A DNA stretch of 64,000 nt from Marichromatium gracile (GTDB lineage: Bacteria > Pseudomonadota > Gammaproteobacteria > Chromatiales > Chromatiaceae), in NCBI RefSeq assembly GCF_004343155.1, contig NZ_SMDC01000008.1, positions 124,001-188,000 of the forward strand. Direction: 5' to 3'. The position numbers and the translations under genes were made by a program. The notes below the pieces were generated by a model that did not search any database, had not been told where the DNA came from, and saw nothing but the letters and a program-made list of their open reading frames with translations. Positions 29,906-38,462 of the stretch are shown here, in pieces (the stretch's first letter is position 1; each line of letters starts with the position of its first letter).

Positions 29906-30394
29906 CGCCGCGCTAGCCCGGCACGTCAGTCAGAGCCTGGAGTCCCATTCCGGAGTCCACGAAAACGCGTGCGGCGAGGGTCTGGCTTCGAGGTGCGTTC
30001 ATCGAGCGGGGGATCCTTGATCGTGAGGGCGCATCGGGCGCGCAATCAGCGACGGGGCGACAGCCGTGGGCCGCAAGGCCAAGGCCCGCGATCCGTCGGC
30101 TTCGCGACCGGTCGCGTCCCGACTCTAACAGCCGGGGTCAAGAGGGGGAAGAGCGACTTCAAGCTGATAAGTGGGTGTCCGCTACGGGCGGTAAGTGGGT
30201 GTCCTTTTCCTCGCTTTTCCTCGCGTCCTTTTCCTCGCGACTATTAGCGTGATATTGGGGCCAGGAATTGTGCATATGATTGCAGTGGCCGCAATAAATG
30301 CCAAAAACAGTTCAGTGTTCATTGATCATGGCTCCAGTAATGCTCGCTAGTGAAGTTTCGCATATTTGGCAAATGGGTGTCCCTTGAATGCATC
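29906..30394. other. Intergenic region carrying three dispersed repeats
   Basis: No gene is evident. Copies of the motif occur at 30165-30180 (GATAAGTGGGTGTCC), 30190-30212 (GGTAAGTGGGTGTCCTTTTC) and 30367-30385 (GCAAATGGGTGTCCC). A CTTTTCCTCGCG tract repeats three times at about 30205-30240. Composition switches from GC-rich to AT-rich at about 30240, so this is the left border of an acquired patch. Confidence 0.7.
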
Positions 30395-32920
30395 TTAGCT
30401 TTGCATTTTCTTATAACTTTCAGAATACTTGCTTGTTAAGCTCTGTACGTCTAATTCATGGGCATCTATTAGCTGCTGCATTTTTTGGTCACTTACTTCA
30501 TGCATGACATACTGCCCGAACTCTTTAAAAAAACCTTTTACATTATCCTTGAGTTTTTTTAGCTTATTTTTTCTCATAACCTCAACGTGGTGTGTGAAGT
30601 CTGCATGATAAGATAACTTGATGGTAGGGATAATCAGAATTCGTTTACACTTAGCCTCGCCGTAAATGCTTTCGAACCAAGCGGCGTGAGAATTCATCTG
30701 GCCAGCTTCATGTTTAGATATCTCTGGCCTGGTTTCTTCAACCTCGTTTTTGCACTCTAATAGAATGTACTGATTTTCTACGCCACACCAAAGAATATCT
30801 GGACCTTTTTTGATTTCTTTATCGGGTCGCTGGCTCAGGAATCCGATTGCTATCCCTATCTCCATTACTGCGGATTCGAATTTTTCAGATGGCATTCCAA
30901 AAGATAAGTTCTGAAGAATTCCATTTAGGGAGATCATCATTTCCTGATAATCAGAGTACTGACCCACCCAATCTCGCATCCTCTTGATTCTGCTTTCATT
31001 TATAAAATCTATCTTTCTGTAACTTATTCCTTCTTTTGGCTTTAATAGTTGAAGGTTGTTGTGGAAAGCAGATTTCTGAATTTTGTTGGATTCGACTTTG
31101 CTGGTTCGGTACTTGTATCGAGCTAATTGCTGTAAGTACCAACCCTTTTCAGATGCGTCGTTGGCGAATTTATCGCAGAGACACTGCATTAAGCTGCAAG
31201 CTCTTGCATATTCGCCTATGGCAAACTGCCTCTCTGCCTCATACTCTTTTTTGAGTGTATCATGAATTTCTTTGCGTCCTTCTTCCGCAGAAACTTCATC
31301 CATCTCTTCGGAATAGTACTCCTTCCATCCTTCATCCCTATGAAGCCCTTGCCTCATAAGATTTACAAGTATCTCTTTAGGTTTTTCGTCCGTTGCGTCC
31401 TCAGTGGCGAATGATGCCGCTTGCATACCAATTTCTATCTGTTTTCTCGTCTGAGCAGAAAAATATTTACTGCTCAATGGGCTTTTTACAAACTTTACTA
31501 AATCACCACCAACTAGCAAAATGATGCTGTAATCTTTTTCACCTCTGACACTTCTGCCCAAGCCTTGCTCTACCTTTTGAGCTATACGAATATTCAAGAT
31601 GTCGCTTTCAATTCTGCAATCTTCTTCATATCGATCTAAAAGCGAATCAAAGTAAGGTTTGGAGTCAACCACTAATATGCGGCATGCGCTATCAGGTAGG
31701 TCGATGCCGTCGTACCTATTTGCGAAAACAACAGCACTATCAAAGTTGCCGTCTTTTAGGGATTTAACCACATCAAAAATATCTGAACTGATAGCGACTT
31801 TTGCACCAATTTTCTCGTACTGCTTTTTCTTGCTAAAGCTAGGAATTAAAAAGACTACACCAAAATTACGGCCCGCTTTTGGCTTTGCCAGCCAATTTAC
31901 GATAGAGTCACTATCAAGCTCCTCGCTAATTAGCGAAGGTATAATAATCATCTTTTCGCCTGACCACTTAAGGTCCGGATTCGTAATGGGATTTGATACA
32001 GCCTCTACGTCAAAGCCAAGTCCTTTTATGAAAAATGAATCATCCTGAGTAGTTGCAGACATTAAAATTCTGTTCTTTGCTCTCGAAAACGTGCCAAAGC
32101 TATCAATTGGCATCAGCGTCGGGGAAATCTCCAGTGTCTGGCCAGAAATAAATGCTTGACAATCTCCAATTTGATCTTTAATTACCGGCCACGTGAACTT
32201 TATTTCTGTATCTTCTTTGTTCTCGATGATGGCTTTGGTGATTTCTTCTCTCTTGTCATGCCAGCTCCAGTACGGTATTGGTAGCATGGTGTTGTAGTCG
32301 CCGCTTTTAATTTCTAAGTAGCTTCCTTCGCCTTGTTCCTTTATTTCTTCACCAAATATGGCCATTGCTCTCTCATAAAGCTCATGGTCTTTGTCTACCT
32401 TTATCGTTAAAGAGTTCTTTATAGAGTCAATGCACGCATGAGAGTCATCAAGAATGATAGAGCCAACAAAGACTGATTGCTTGCCAAGCCCAAAAATTGT
32501 TCTGCCGTTAAAAACCTTTTGAATATGCGTAATCAGGATGCGGCTACCATGTAGAAAATCTTCAGGAAGCTCGTTGCGCTTGCCGATTTCGCAAAATGGG
32601 ATGCCGAATTTTTGAGCATCCAATCTCACTTGTTCTGCTAAATATTTGTTGGGGCAGACGTATAAGCATGGGCCATCATTTGAATTGATTTTGGATTGAA
32701 GAAGAAGCAATCCAATAAGCGTTTTGCCTTCTCCGGTATGCAGCTTTATTATGTTGTTCCTATTTTCTTTATGGGTTGAGTGCCATTTTTCAAGCACCAA
32801 AGTCTGAGAGTGGCGCAATGGCCCCGTTTCGCTACGTCTATCGAGAGAGTCGTAGATTTCAACTGGATTTGTTTTCTTTGGTGTTGTTTTCTTTTTAAGT
32901 CTTTTCTTGAAATCGACCAT
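30395..32920 (-). CDS. XPD/DinG-like SF2 helicase fused to a PD-(D/E)XK-type nuclease
   Basis: An 841-residue AT-rich gene, strongly different in codon use from its neighbours. Helicase motifs: Walker A GEGKT (63-67), a DEAH-box variant DDSH (158-161), motif III SAT (288-290), NRYDGIDLPD (401-410) and motif VI QGLGRSVR (452-459), closest in style to XPD/DinG helicases. Near the C-terminus Glu687, GPD (Asp708) and ECK (Glu722, Lys724) are laid out as in a PD-(D/E)XK restriction-type nuclease. No Fe-S cysteine set is obvious. Single-protein helicase-nucleases are common in phage defence; that role is inferred. The IS1 remnant lies 65 bp upstream of the start. Confidence 0.75.
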   Translation of the reverse strand: MVDFKKRLKKKTTPKKTNPVEIYDSLDRRSETGPLRHSQTLVLEKWHSTHKENRNNIIKLHTGEGKTLIGLLLLQSKINSNDGPCLYVCPNKYLAEQVRLDAQKFGIPFCEIGKRNELPEDFLHGSRILITHIQKVFNGRTIFGLGKQSVFVGSIILDDSHACIDSIKNSLTIKVDKDHELYERAMAIFGEEIKEQGEGSYLEIKSGDYNTMLPIPYWSWHDKREEITKAIIENKEDTEIKFTWPVIKDQIGDCQAFISGQTLEISPTLMPIDSFGTFSRAKNRILMSATTQDDSFFIKGLGFDVEAVSNPITNPDLKWSGEKMIIIPSLISEELDSDSIVNWLAKPKAGRNFGVVFLIPSFSKKKQYEKIGAKVAISSDIFDVVKSLKDGNFDSAVVFANRYDGIDLPDSACRILVVDSKPYFDSLLDRYEEDCRIESDILNIRIAQKVEQGLGRSVRGEKDYSIILLVGGDLVKFVKSPLSSKYFSAQTRKQIEIGMQAASFATEDATDEKPKEILVNLMRQGLHRDEGWKEYYSEEMDEVSAEEGRKEIHDTLKKEYEAERQFAIGEYARACSLMQCLCDKFANDASEKGWYLQQLARYKYRTSKVESNKIQKSAFHNNLQLLKPKEGISYRKIDFINESRIKRMRDWVGQYSDYQEMMISLNGILQNLSFGMPSEKFESAVMEIGIAIGFLSQRPDKEIKKGPDILWCGVENQYILLECKNEVEETRPEISKHEAGQMNSHAAWFESIYGEAKCKRILIIPTIKLSYHADFTHHVEVMRKNKLKKLKDNVKGFFKEFGQYVMHEVSDQKMQQLIDAHELDVQSLTSKYSESYKKMQS

Positions 32921-32985
32921 TGATCATATCCTAATGAATTCGGCGGATTAAATTATCCGATTTAGAAGTGTAGAAATTGAATAGG

Positions 32986-33824
32986 GGTGGCGCCCTGACC
33001 GATAGTTTAGATAAAATCAGAATCATCTTTCTTTAAGGATGAAAAAGATGTATCTGACATGCCCGCAGTGTCACTCCAACCATGTGACCAAAAATGGATT
33101 CAACCGGCTGAAAAAGCAGTTGTACAAGTGTCAAGATTGCGGTCGCCAGTTCGTTCTCCATCCTGCCAAGGGCCAGGTTTCTCAGGAAACCCGCGAACTG
33201 ATCGATCGGTTGCTGCTGGAAAAAATCTCCCTGGCCGGAATTGCCCGTGCGGTGAAGGTCTCCGAGGCTTGGCTGCAGACTACGTAAACGAGAAGTAAAA
33301 AAAGGTTCCTCGTCAGGTCACGCTAAAAAAAACACCACACCCTAGGGAGTGATCCTAGAGTACGACGAGCTGTGGTCCTTTGTCGGAAAACGCCTGAGCA
33401 AACAATGGATATGGCTCGCCATGGATCGCCTGACCCGGCGTATCGTCGGGGTCAATGTTGGCGATCGTACGGAGCGACCCGCACAGGCTCTGTGGGACTC
33501 CATCCCAGCGCAATATCAGACTTCCGCTCCCGTCTACACAGATTTCTGGAGCGCCTATGCGCGGATCATCCCAGCACATCGACATTACCCCAGTGCGAAG
33601 TCCCAAGGGGAAACCAACCACATCGAACGGTTCAACGGTACAATCCGGCAGCGTATCTCCGGCTTGGTGAGAAAGTCGCTCACGTTCTCGAAGAACCAGG
33701 AAAACCATCTAGGTGCACTCTGAAACTTCATTCATCACTACAACGCTACGATGTGCGTGTGATTCATTGCGGGAAAGCTCAAAAACATCGAGCGATTCAA
33801 AATCCTATCAGTCAGGGCACTACC
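32986..33824 (+). mobile_element. IS1-family insertion sequence, degenerate
   Basis: An 839-bp element. The left end reads GGTGGCGCCCTGACCGATAG and the right end, inverted, GGTAGTGCCCTGACTGATAG, differing at three positions. The contents are a decayed InsA/InsB pair. The flanks (TTGAATAG and TTAACTTT) do not form an 8-9 bp target duplication, suggesting later rearrangement. The right end abuts the TAA of the caspase-like gene exactly. Confidence 0.85.
33039..33762 (+). pseudogene. IS1-family transposase InsA-InsB, inactivated
   Basis: InsA (33039-33287) has the zinc-ribbon CPQCHSNHV...CQDCGRQF and a helix-turn-helix, then ends early in LQTT. InsB (33349-33723) has the DDE-type core YDELWSFVG, YTDFWSAY and NHIERFNGTIRQR. 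Between them the expected YVNEK...KKVPRQV linker is split by a one-base loss near 33280, a TAA at 33296 and a further frame change before 33349. A TGA at 33721 also replaces the tryptophan codon before NFIHHYNA. With at least four lesions it is not a simple programmed frameshift, so the transposase is dead. Confidence 0.85.
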
Positions 33825-34529
33825 TTAACTTTCATGCGAAAAGTCATCGATATATTTCCAGACCTCGTTGGTAACGTCTCGAGCACGTTGTCCACGCCCG
33901 CGCAATTGCAGCACAAAGCTCATTCCGTCCCTCAGATTTACGCTATTCATATATTTATCGTTGCCAATTTCAGCCTTAGGGTCAAAGAGGCTCAGGGCTC
34001 TAGCTATAGCGCTAACAACAGAATTTCTATCCTCAAAATCTTCGTCTTCGAGTTGAGACAACTCGGCCAGCAGCCTGCAGTCGATCAGGGTTCCATCTAG
34101 CCAGTAGGTTGCAGCTGTATATCCTACACACCAGCGGAGTCGAGATTCTTCAATGCATACTTCCATAGTGGTTGAGTTCTGACCAACGAAGCAGCTACCA
34201 ATGAGTACGCCATCGATTCGGTGGCGTCTCGAGCGCGATGCGATACGTAGCAGCAAACTGAGCATCGGTACTCCAGCAATATTTTTGCCTTCACCGTGCG
34301 CAGCTATGTAGACTATCCTGCTTTCAAGGTTTCCCTTGCAGAGACATTCCAGTGCTTTATCAAAGCTTTTTAAATCATAAAAATTTGCATAATGCACATC
34401 GGTATCACCGGTTAGCTTTGCTACTCCTTCAACGAAAGGAATAACGCTGCTGCGATTTGCATCCCTCTCGTCAAGTTCCCAAGGCGATTCCAACACCAAA
34501 ATAGCACGGTTAGCAAAGCGTATACTCAT
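33825..34529 (-). CDS. Caspase-like (clan CD / CHAT-type) protein, candidate defence effector
   Basis: A 234-residue protein. A beta-strand ending in His (VYIAAHGEG, His78) is followed by a strand ending in Cys (VLIGSCFVGQN, Cys113), the His-Cys dyad layout of caspase and CHAT proteases. No other domain is visible. AGGA lies about ten bases before the ATG. Base composition is intermediate between the AT-rich helicase gene and the host. Its stop codon touches the IS1 end, so some 3' sequence could have been lost, although the TAA is outside the IS. It may be a stand-alone peptidase or part of a defence module with the helicase, interrupted by the IS. Substrate unknown. Confidence 0.6.
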   Translation of the reverse strand: MSIRFANRAILVLESPWELDERDANRSSVIPFVEGVAKLTGDTDVHYANFYDLKSFDKALECLCKGNLESRIVYIAAHGEGKNIAGVPMLSLLLRIASRSRRHRIDGVLIGSCFVGQNSTTMEVCIEESRLRWCVGYTAATYWLDGTLIDCRLLAELSQLEDEDFEDRNSVVSAIARALSLFDPKAEIGNDKYMNSVNLRDGMSFVLQLRGRGQRARDVTNEVWKYIDDFSHES

Positions 34530-34637
34530 AGGTAACGTCCTGGGGAGGCGATGGGGTGGGCCATTGTAAATTTGCGATCGCAGCTGACTGAGCTGGGAGC
34601 GCTTGGTGGAGCCTCTAAATTTTCATCAGACTACTTA

Positions 34638-35084
34638 TCAGTCAATGCCTTTCGCAAATGACACAATAAACTCCCCCCAAACCCCATCCCCCACCCAAAC
34701 CTCCCGCATCGGAAACCTCGCCACCTCCTCAGCCTCACCCAACTCAATCCGCCGATACAGATAAACAAACGCACTCACCCGCATGTTCCGCGCGCAGTGC
34801 ACCCAGACGTGACGGCCCTCTCGCTGCAACGCGCGCAGCAAGACGGAGAAGGTCTGGTAGTCGGAGACCTGTGGCTGTTCCCAGTCGACGGGGATCTGGA
34901 TGTAGCTCAGCCCGAGCGCGGTGATGCGTTCGGCCTCGCCGGGGAGGGCGTTGTGGGCGGTGGGTGGGGCGAGGTTGATGACGGTGTCGACACCCAGCCG
35001 GGGCAGGGCGGCGATGTCGGCCTCGGAGAGCTGGCCTGAGGTCCAGAGCCAGTCGAAGACCTGATGGGTGTTCTCGGCGTCCAC
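34638..35084 (-). CDS. Protein tyrosine phosphatase-like family protein (DUF442-like)
   Basis: About 148 residues. The N-terminus FDWLWTSGQLSEADIAALPRLGVDTVINLAPP and the P-loop WVHCARNMRVSAF belong to the dual-specificity-phosphatase-like family. The loop is C-x4-R rather than the canonical C-x5-R, which seems usual for this subfamily. The frame has no ATG in the right place; I take the GTG at 35084 (VDAENTHQVF), with AGGA ten bases upstream. The longer frame (to 35414) is low-complexity shadow of the cytochrome gene. It is separated from the cytochrome operon by a hairpin, so probably transcribed separately. Physiological substrate unknown. Confidence 0.75.
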   Translation of the reverse strand: MDAENTHQVFDWLWTSGQLSEADIAALPRLGVDTVINLAPPTAHNALPGEAERITALGLSYIQIPVDWEQPQVSDYQTFSVLLRALQREGRHVWVHCARNMRVSAFVYLYRRIELGEAEEVARFPMREVWVGDGVWGEFIVSFAKGID

Positions 35085-35154
35085 GGCGCTTCGGTCCTTG
35101 CACGCCCAGGTTGCTGACCGACGCGGTCCGGCGATCTTCGCGGGCCCTGGATGT

Positions 35155-35199
35155 GGCTTCCACTCGAGTCTATACCACCCTTTTGGTGTGGTGGAAGCC
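35155..35199 (-). terminator. Hairpin after the octaheme cytochrome gene
   Basis: GGCTTCCAC pairs with GTGGAAGCC around a loop containing a second small stem (ACCAC.../GTGGT). It lies 19 bp after the stop of the minus-strand cytochrome gene. Confidence 0.55.
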
Positions 35200-35217
35200 C
35201 TGTGTGTACAGGTCGGC

Positions 35218-37449
35218 TCAGGGCGGCCCGAGCCGCTGCAGCTTGGCCGCATAGTCGAGCGCCAGTTGATGTTCGCCGTGACGGCGGGCGAGGTCGACGA
35301 TGGCGACCAGCAGGTCGCGATCCTCCGGGTGACGACGCTGGGCGGCGCGCAGGGTGGCGAGTGCGGTCTCCGGCTCGCCGGCGCGGGCCTGAGCGAGCCC
35401 GAGGACATAGGCATGGCGTGCGTTGTCGGGGGCGAGGCGGGCGGCGTGGCCGAGTGCCTCGACCGCGGCGGGCCAGCGCTGTTGGCGGATCAGCGCGAGG
35501 CCGAGCGCGTGGTGCAGGGTGGCGGCCTCGGGGCGTTGGGCGAGCCCCTGGCGGAGGGTGCGCTCGGCCTCTGCGTCCCGACCGAGTGCGCGTTGGAGGT
35601 CGGCCAAGTTGACATAACCTGGGACGAAGCCGGGATCGAGCCGCAGCGCGGTGCGATAGGCGCGTTCGGCGGCCTCGGGGCGGCGGGCGTCGAGTTCGAG
35701 CAGGCCGATGTTGAGGTGTGACTCGGGCCGCTCGGCGGTGGCCAGTTGGGTGGCGCGATAGTCGTCGAGCGCCTGTTCCAGTCGTCGTGCCTCGGCGGCG
35801 TCGCGGGGCGTGGCGGCGAGCGGCGCGACGCGGCGCGCGGCGATCATGCGCACCGCGCGCACCGGGTCGTCGAGCCGGGGCAGCGCCAGGGCGCGCAGGG
35901 TCGCGGCATCGGCGCCGGCGAGTGCGTCCAGCGCCGCTGCGCGCACCAGGGGGTCGGGGTCGTCGAGCAGGCGGCGCAGGGTCAGCTCGCGCAGTGGATC
36001 GGGCGCGCCGCGCAGCAGGTCGAGCGCGCTGGCCCGGGCGATCGCCGGTTGGTCGCGGTCGGCGGCGAGCCGGAGCAGGCGCGGCTCGGCGGCGCGCGGG
36101 TCGTGGCGACCGGCGTGGAGGACCTCGCCGAAGTGGGACGCTCGCTCGGGCCGCGTGCCGTACCAGCGCGCCAGCGCCGCCTCGGCCCAGGTCGGATCGC
36201 GGTCCTGGTGACACTGGTTGCAGGCGTTGGGGGTGCCGAGGGTGCGGCTGAGGTCGGGGCGGGGGATGCGCAGGCTGTGGTCGGCGCGCTCGTCGATCAC
36301 CATGTAGCGGCGCTGCGGCATGTGACAGGCGACGCAGGCCGCGCCGCTGGAGCCTGCGGGGTGATGATGGTGCGCCGGGGCGTCGTAGCGCGTCGCCGTG
36401 TGGCAGCGGGCGCAGACCGCATTGCCCGGCGCGTGTGGCTGGAGGTCGTGCGGGTCGTGACAGTCGCTGCAGGTCACGCCGTGCCGGTACATGCGGCTCT
36501 GGATGAAGGAGCCGTGGACGAAGACCTCGTCGAGGATCTGGCCGTCGGGGTGGTAGCGCCCGGGTTCGAGCAGGGCGAGACGGTGGGTCTGGCCGAGCGG
36601 CTGGCCGGGTGTCGGGTCCTCGTGGATCAGGCCGCGCCGGGCGTGACAGCGGGCGCAGGTGTCGAGTTCGTGCTGCGCGGTGCGCGCCACCGTGCGTCTG
36701 GGCAGGCCGTGCTCGGGGTCGATCACCCAGTGCCCGCCGTCGCGGTCGCCGAGGTCGACGCGCAGCCCCTTGGTCGCGCTCCACTGGCCGGGTCCGGCAG
36801 CGACCGCGCGGGCCTCGGCGACGTGTGTCGCGCCCGCGCCGTGACAGGCCTCGCAGGTGACGTCGATCTCCGACCAGGTGGTGTGGTAGCGGTCCTCGGC
36901 GAGGTCGTAGCCCTTGCGCAGGCCGGTCGAGTGACACTCGGCGCACTGGTGGTTCCAGGTCTGGTCGCGGCTGGTCCAGTGCAGCGGGTGCTCGGGGGTG
37001 AGCGGGGTGTCGGGGTAGAGATGGAACCAGCGCTGGCCGCCGTCCTCTGGCGCGCGCGCGTCCCAGGCGATGCCGAGGGGCTGGAGACGACCGCCGGGGA
37101 AGGCGATGAGGTATTGCTGCAGCGGCCACCAGCCGAAGGTGTAGTCGATGCGATAGGTGTGGATCGCGCCGTCCGGCCCCTCGGTGTCGACGTAGAAGCC
37201 GCCATCGCGACGGAAGAAGCGGCTGGTGACGCCGTGCACCTCGATGCGGGCGTCGGCGAAGTCGCCGAGCACCGTCTGCTCGCTCGCCTCGGTCATCGCC
37301 AGATCGTGGTGCGAGCCGCGCCAGCGCGCGGTCTCGGCGGGGTGGCACTCGGCGCAGACGGCGACGCCGACATGCCCGGGCGAGCGCGCCGGGCTCGCCG
37401 TCGGCGCGAGCAGCACGACGAACAGCGCGAGCGCGCGCGTCGGCGACAT
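35218..37449 (-). CDS. Octaheme c-type cytochrome with HEAT and TPR repeats
   Basis: A 743-residue exported protein (signal peptide to about residue 21). Eight CxxCH haem sites are visible: CAECH, CAECH, CEACH, CARCH, CSDCH, CARCH, CVACH and CNQCH, all in the first ~420 residues. A histidine run HHHHP lies between sites 6 and 7. Residues about 440-560 look like HEAT repeats and about 570-740 like TPRs (ESHLNIGLLELDARRPEAAERAYRTAL), a composition seen in periplasmic cytochrome c554-like redox proteins. It is the last gene of a four-gene operon and overlaps the HAD gene by one base. The electron donor and acceptor are unknown. Confidence 0.88.
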   Translation of the reverse strand: MSPTRALALFVVLLAPTASPARSPGHVGVAVCAECHPAETARWRGSHHDLAMTEASEQTVLGDFADARIEVHGVTSRFFRRDGGFYVDTEGPDGAIHTYRIDYTFGWWPLQQYLIAFPGGRLQPLGIAWDARAPEDGGQRWFHLYPDTPLTPEHPLHWTSRDQTWNHQCAECHSTGLRKGYDLAEDRYHTTWSEIDVTCEACHGAGATHVAEARAVAAGPGQWSATKGLRVDLGDRDGGHWVIDPEHGLPRRTVARTAQHELDTCARCHARRGLIHEDPTPGQPLGQTHRLALLEPGRYHPDGQILDEVFVHGSFIQSRMYRHGVTCSDCHDPHDLQPHAPGNAVCARCHTATRYDAPAHHHHPAGSSGAACVACHMPQRRYMVIDERADHSLRIPRPDLSRTLGTPNACNQCHQDRDPTWAEAALARWYGTRPERASHFGEVLHAGRHDPRAAEPRLLRLAADRDQPAIARASALDLLRGAPDPLRELTLRRLLDDPDPLVRAAALDALAGADAATLRALALPRLDDPVRAVRMIAARRVAPLAATPRDAAEARRLEQALDDYRATQLATAERPESHLNIGLLELDARRPEAAERAYRTALRLDPGFVPGYVNLADLQRALGRDAEAERTLRQGLAQRPEAATLHHALGLALIRQQRWPAAVEALGHAARLAPDNARHAYVLGLAQARAGEPETALATLRAAQRRHPEDRDLLVAIVDLARRHGEHQLALDYAAKLQRLGPP

Positions 37450-38432
37450 CAGCGCGGCGTGCTCGGCGCCGCCGGGAACACCCGCAGCCAGTCCTCGCGC
37501 ATCGACACCAGTCGCCAGCCCTTGCCCTCGGCGTCGTCGAGCGCCTGGTCGAGCCGACCGATGGCGCTGTCGCGGTCATAGGCGTATTCGCGCTCGGGGT
37601 CGTCGTGGTGGATCAGCAGGCCGAGCCGGGGACCGTCGCCGCTGGTGGTCCAGTCGAGCATCTGGTAGTCGCCGTCGGAGTTGCCGACGGCGAGGATCGG
37701 GCGGCGACCGATGTGACGGGCGATGCCGACCGGCTTGCCGGCCTTGTCGTCGACGAAGCCGATCTCGGGTCGGCGCATCAGCCGGGGCTGGCCGTTGTCG
37801 CCGATCTCGTAGACCAGCTCGATCTGCGAGCCGATCACCTGCTCGGGCGGGATGCCGTAGACGGCCTCGGTCCAGGGGCGCATGAAGTCGATGCCGCCGC
37901 CGGAGACGATGAAGGTTTTGAAGCCTTCGGCGCGCAGATAGGCGAGCAGCTCCAGCATCGGTTGGTAGACGAGGTCGGTGTAGCGCCGGTCGAAGCGCGG
38001 GTGGTGCGCCTCGGCGATCCAGGCGCTCACCAGTGCGGCGAACTCGGCGCTGGACAGCCCGGTGTGGGTGGCGGCGACCAGTTCGAGGATGGCGTGGTGC
38101 CCTGCCTCGGCGAGTGCGTCGAGATCGTCCGCGAGGACCGCGTCGAAGGGCGGCTGGGTCGACCACTGCGGGTGTGACGGGGCGAGTGCTCGTACCCGGT
38201 CGGCGGCGAACACCAGCTGGGTGTAGACCGGTTGCTCGACCCACAGGGTGCCGTCGTTGTCGAAGACCGCGATGCGCGCCTCGGCCGGGACGAAGTCCGC
38301 TCCCGGGGTGGTGACGGCATCGACGAACCCGATGATCGAGGTCTTGAGCGCGCCCGCCCGCCACGAGGGCAGCGGGTCGGCGAGCGCGAGCGTGGGCAGG
38401 AGCAGGCAGGCGAGTAGCAGGCGCGGACGCAT
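37449..38432 (-). CDS. Periplasmic HAD-family phosphatase
   Basis: A 327-residue protein with a signal peptide (MRPRLLLACLLLPTLALA). Haloacid dehalogenase motifs: I FDNDGT (nucleophile Asp58, Asp60), II IVSGGG, and III/IV GNSDGD preceded by a conserved DDKAGKP lysine. The arrangement matches PSP-like HAD phosphatases found outside the cytoplasm. It starts 30 bp after the outer-membrane protein gene and its stop overlaps the cytochrome start. The operon with a sulfatase suggests handling of esterified (phosphate or sulfate) compounds in the periplasm; this is inference. Confidence 0.87.
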   Translation of the reverse strand: MRPRLLLACLLLPTLALADPLPSWRAGALKTSIIGFVDAVTTPGADFVPAEARIAVFDNDGTLWVEQPVYTQLVFAADRVRALAPSHPQWSTQPPFDAVLADDLDALAEAGHHAILELVAATHTGLSSAEFAALVSAWIAEAHHPRFDRRYTDLVYQPMLELLAYLRAEGFKTFIVSGGGIDFMRPWTEAVYGIPPEQVIGSQIELVYEIGDNGQPRLMRRPEIGFVDDKAGKPVGIARHIGRRPILAVGNSDGDYQMLDWTTSGDGPRLGLLIHHDDPEREYAYDRDSAIGRLDQALDDAEGKGWRLVSMREDWLRVFPAAPSTPR

Positions 38433-38462
38433 GGTGGGGATCCTTCCTGGGTGGTTGTCGGG

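Noticed and set aside
33287-33349. Programmed -1 frameshift in the IS1 transposase (run of eight A at 33325)
   Set aside because: A single slip cannot restore the frame: a base is missing near 33280, there is a TAA at 33296 and a further TGA at 33721.
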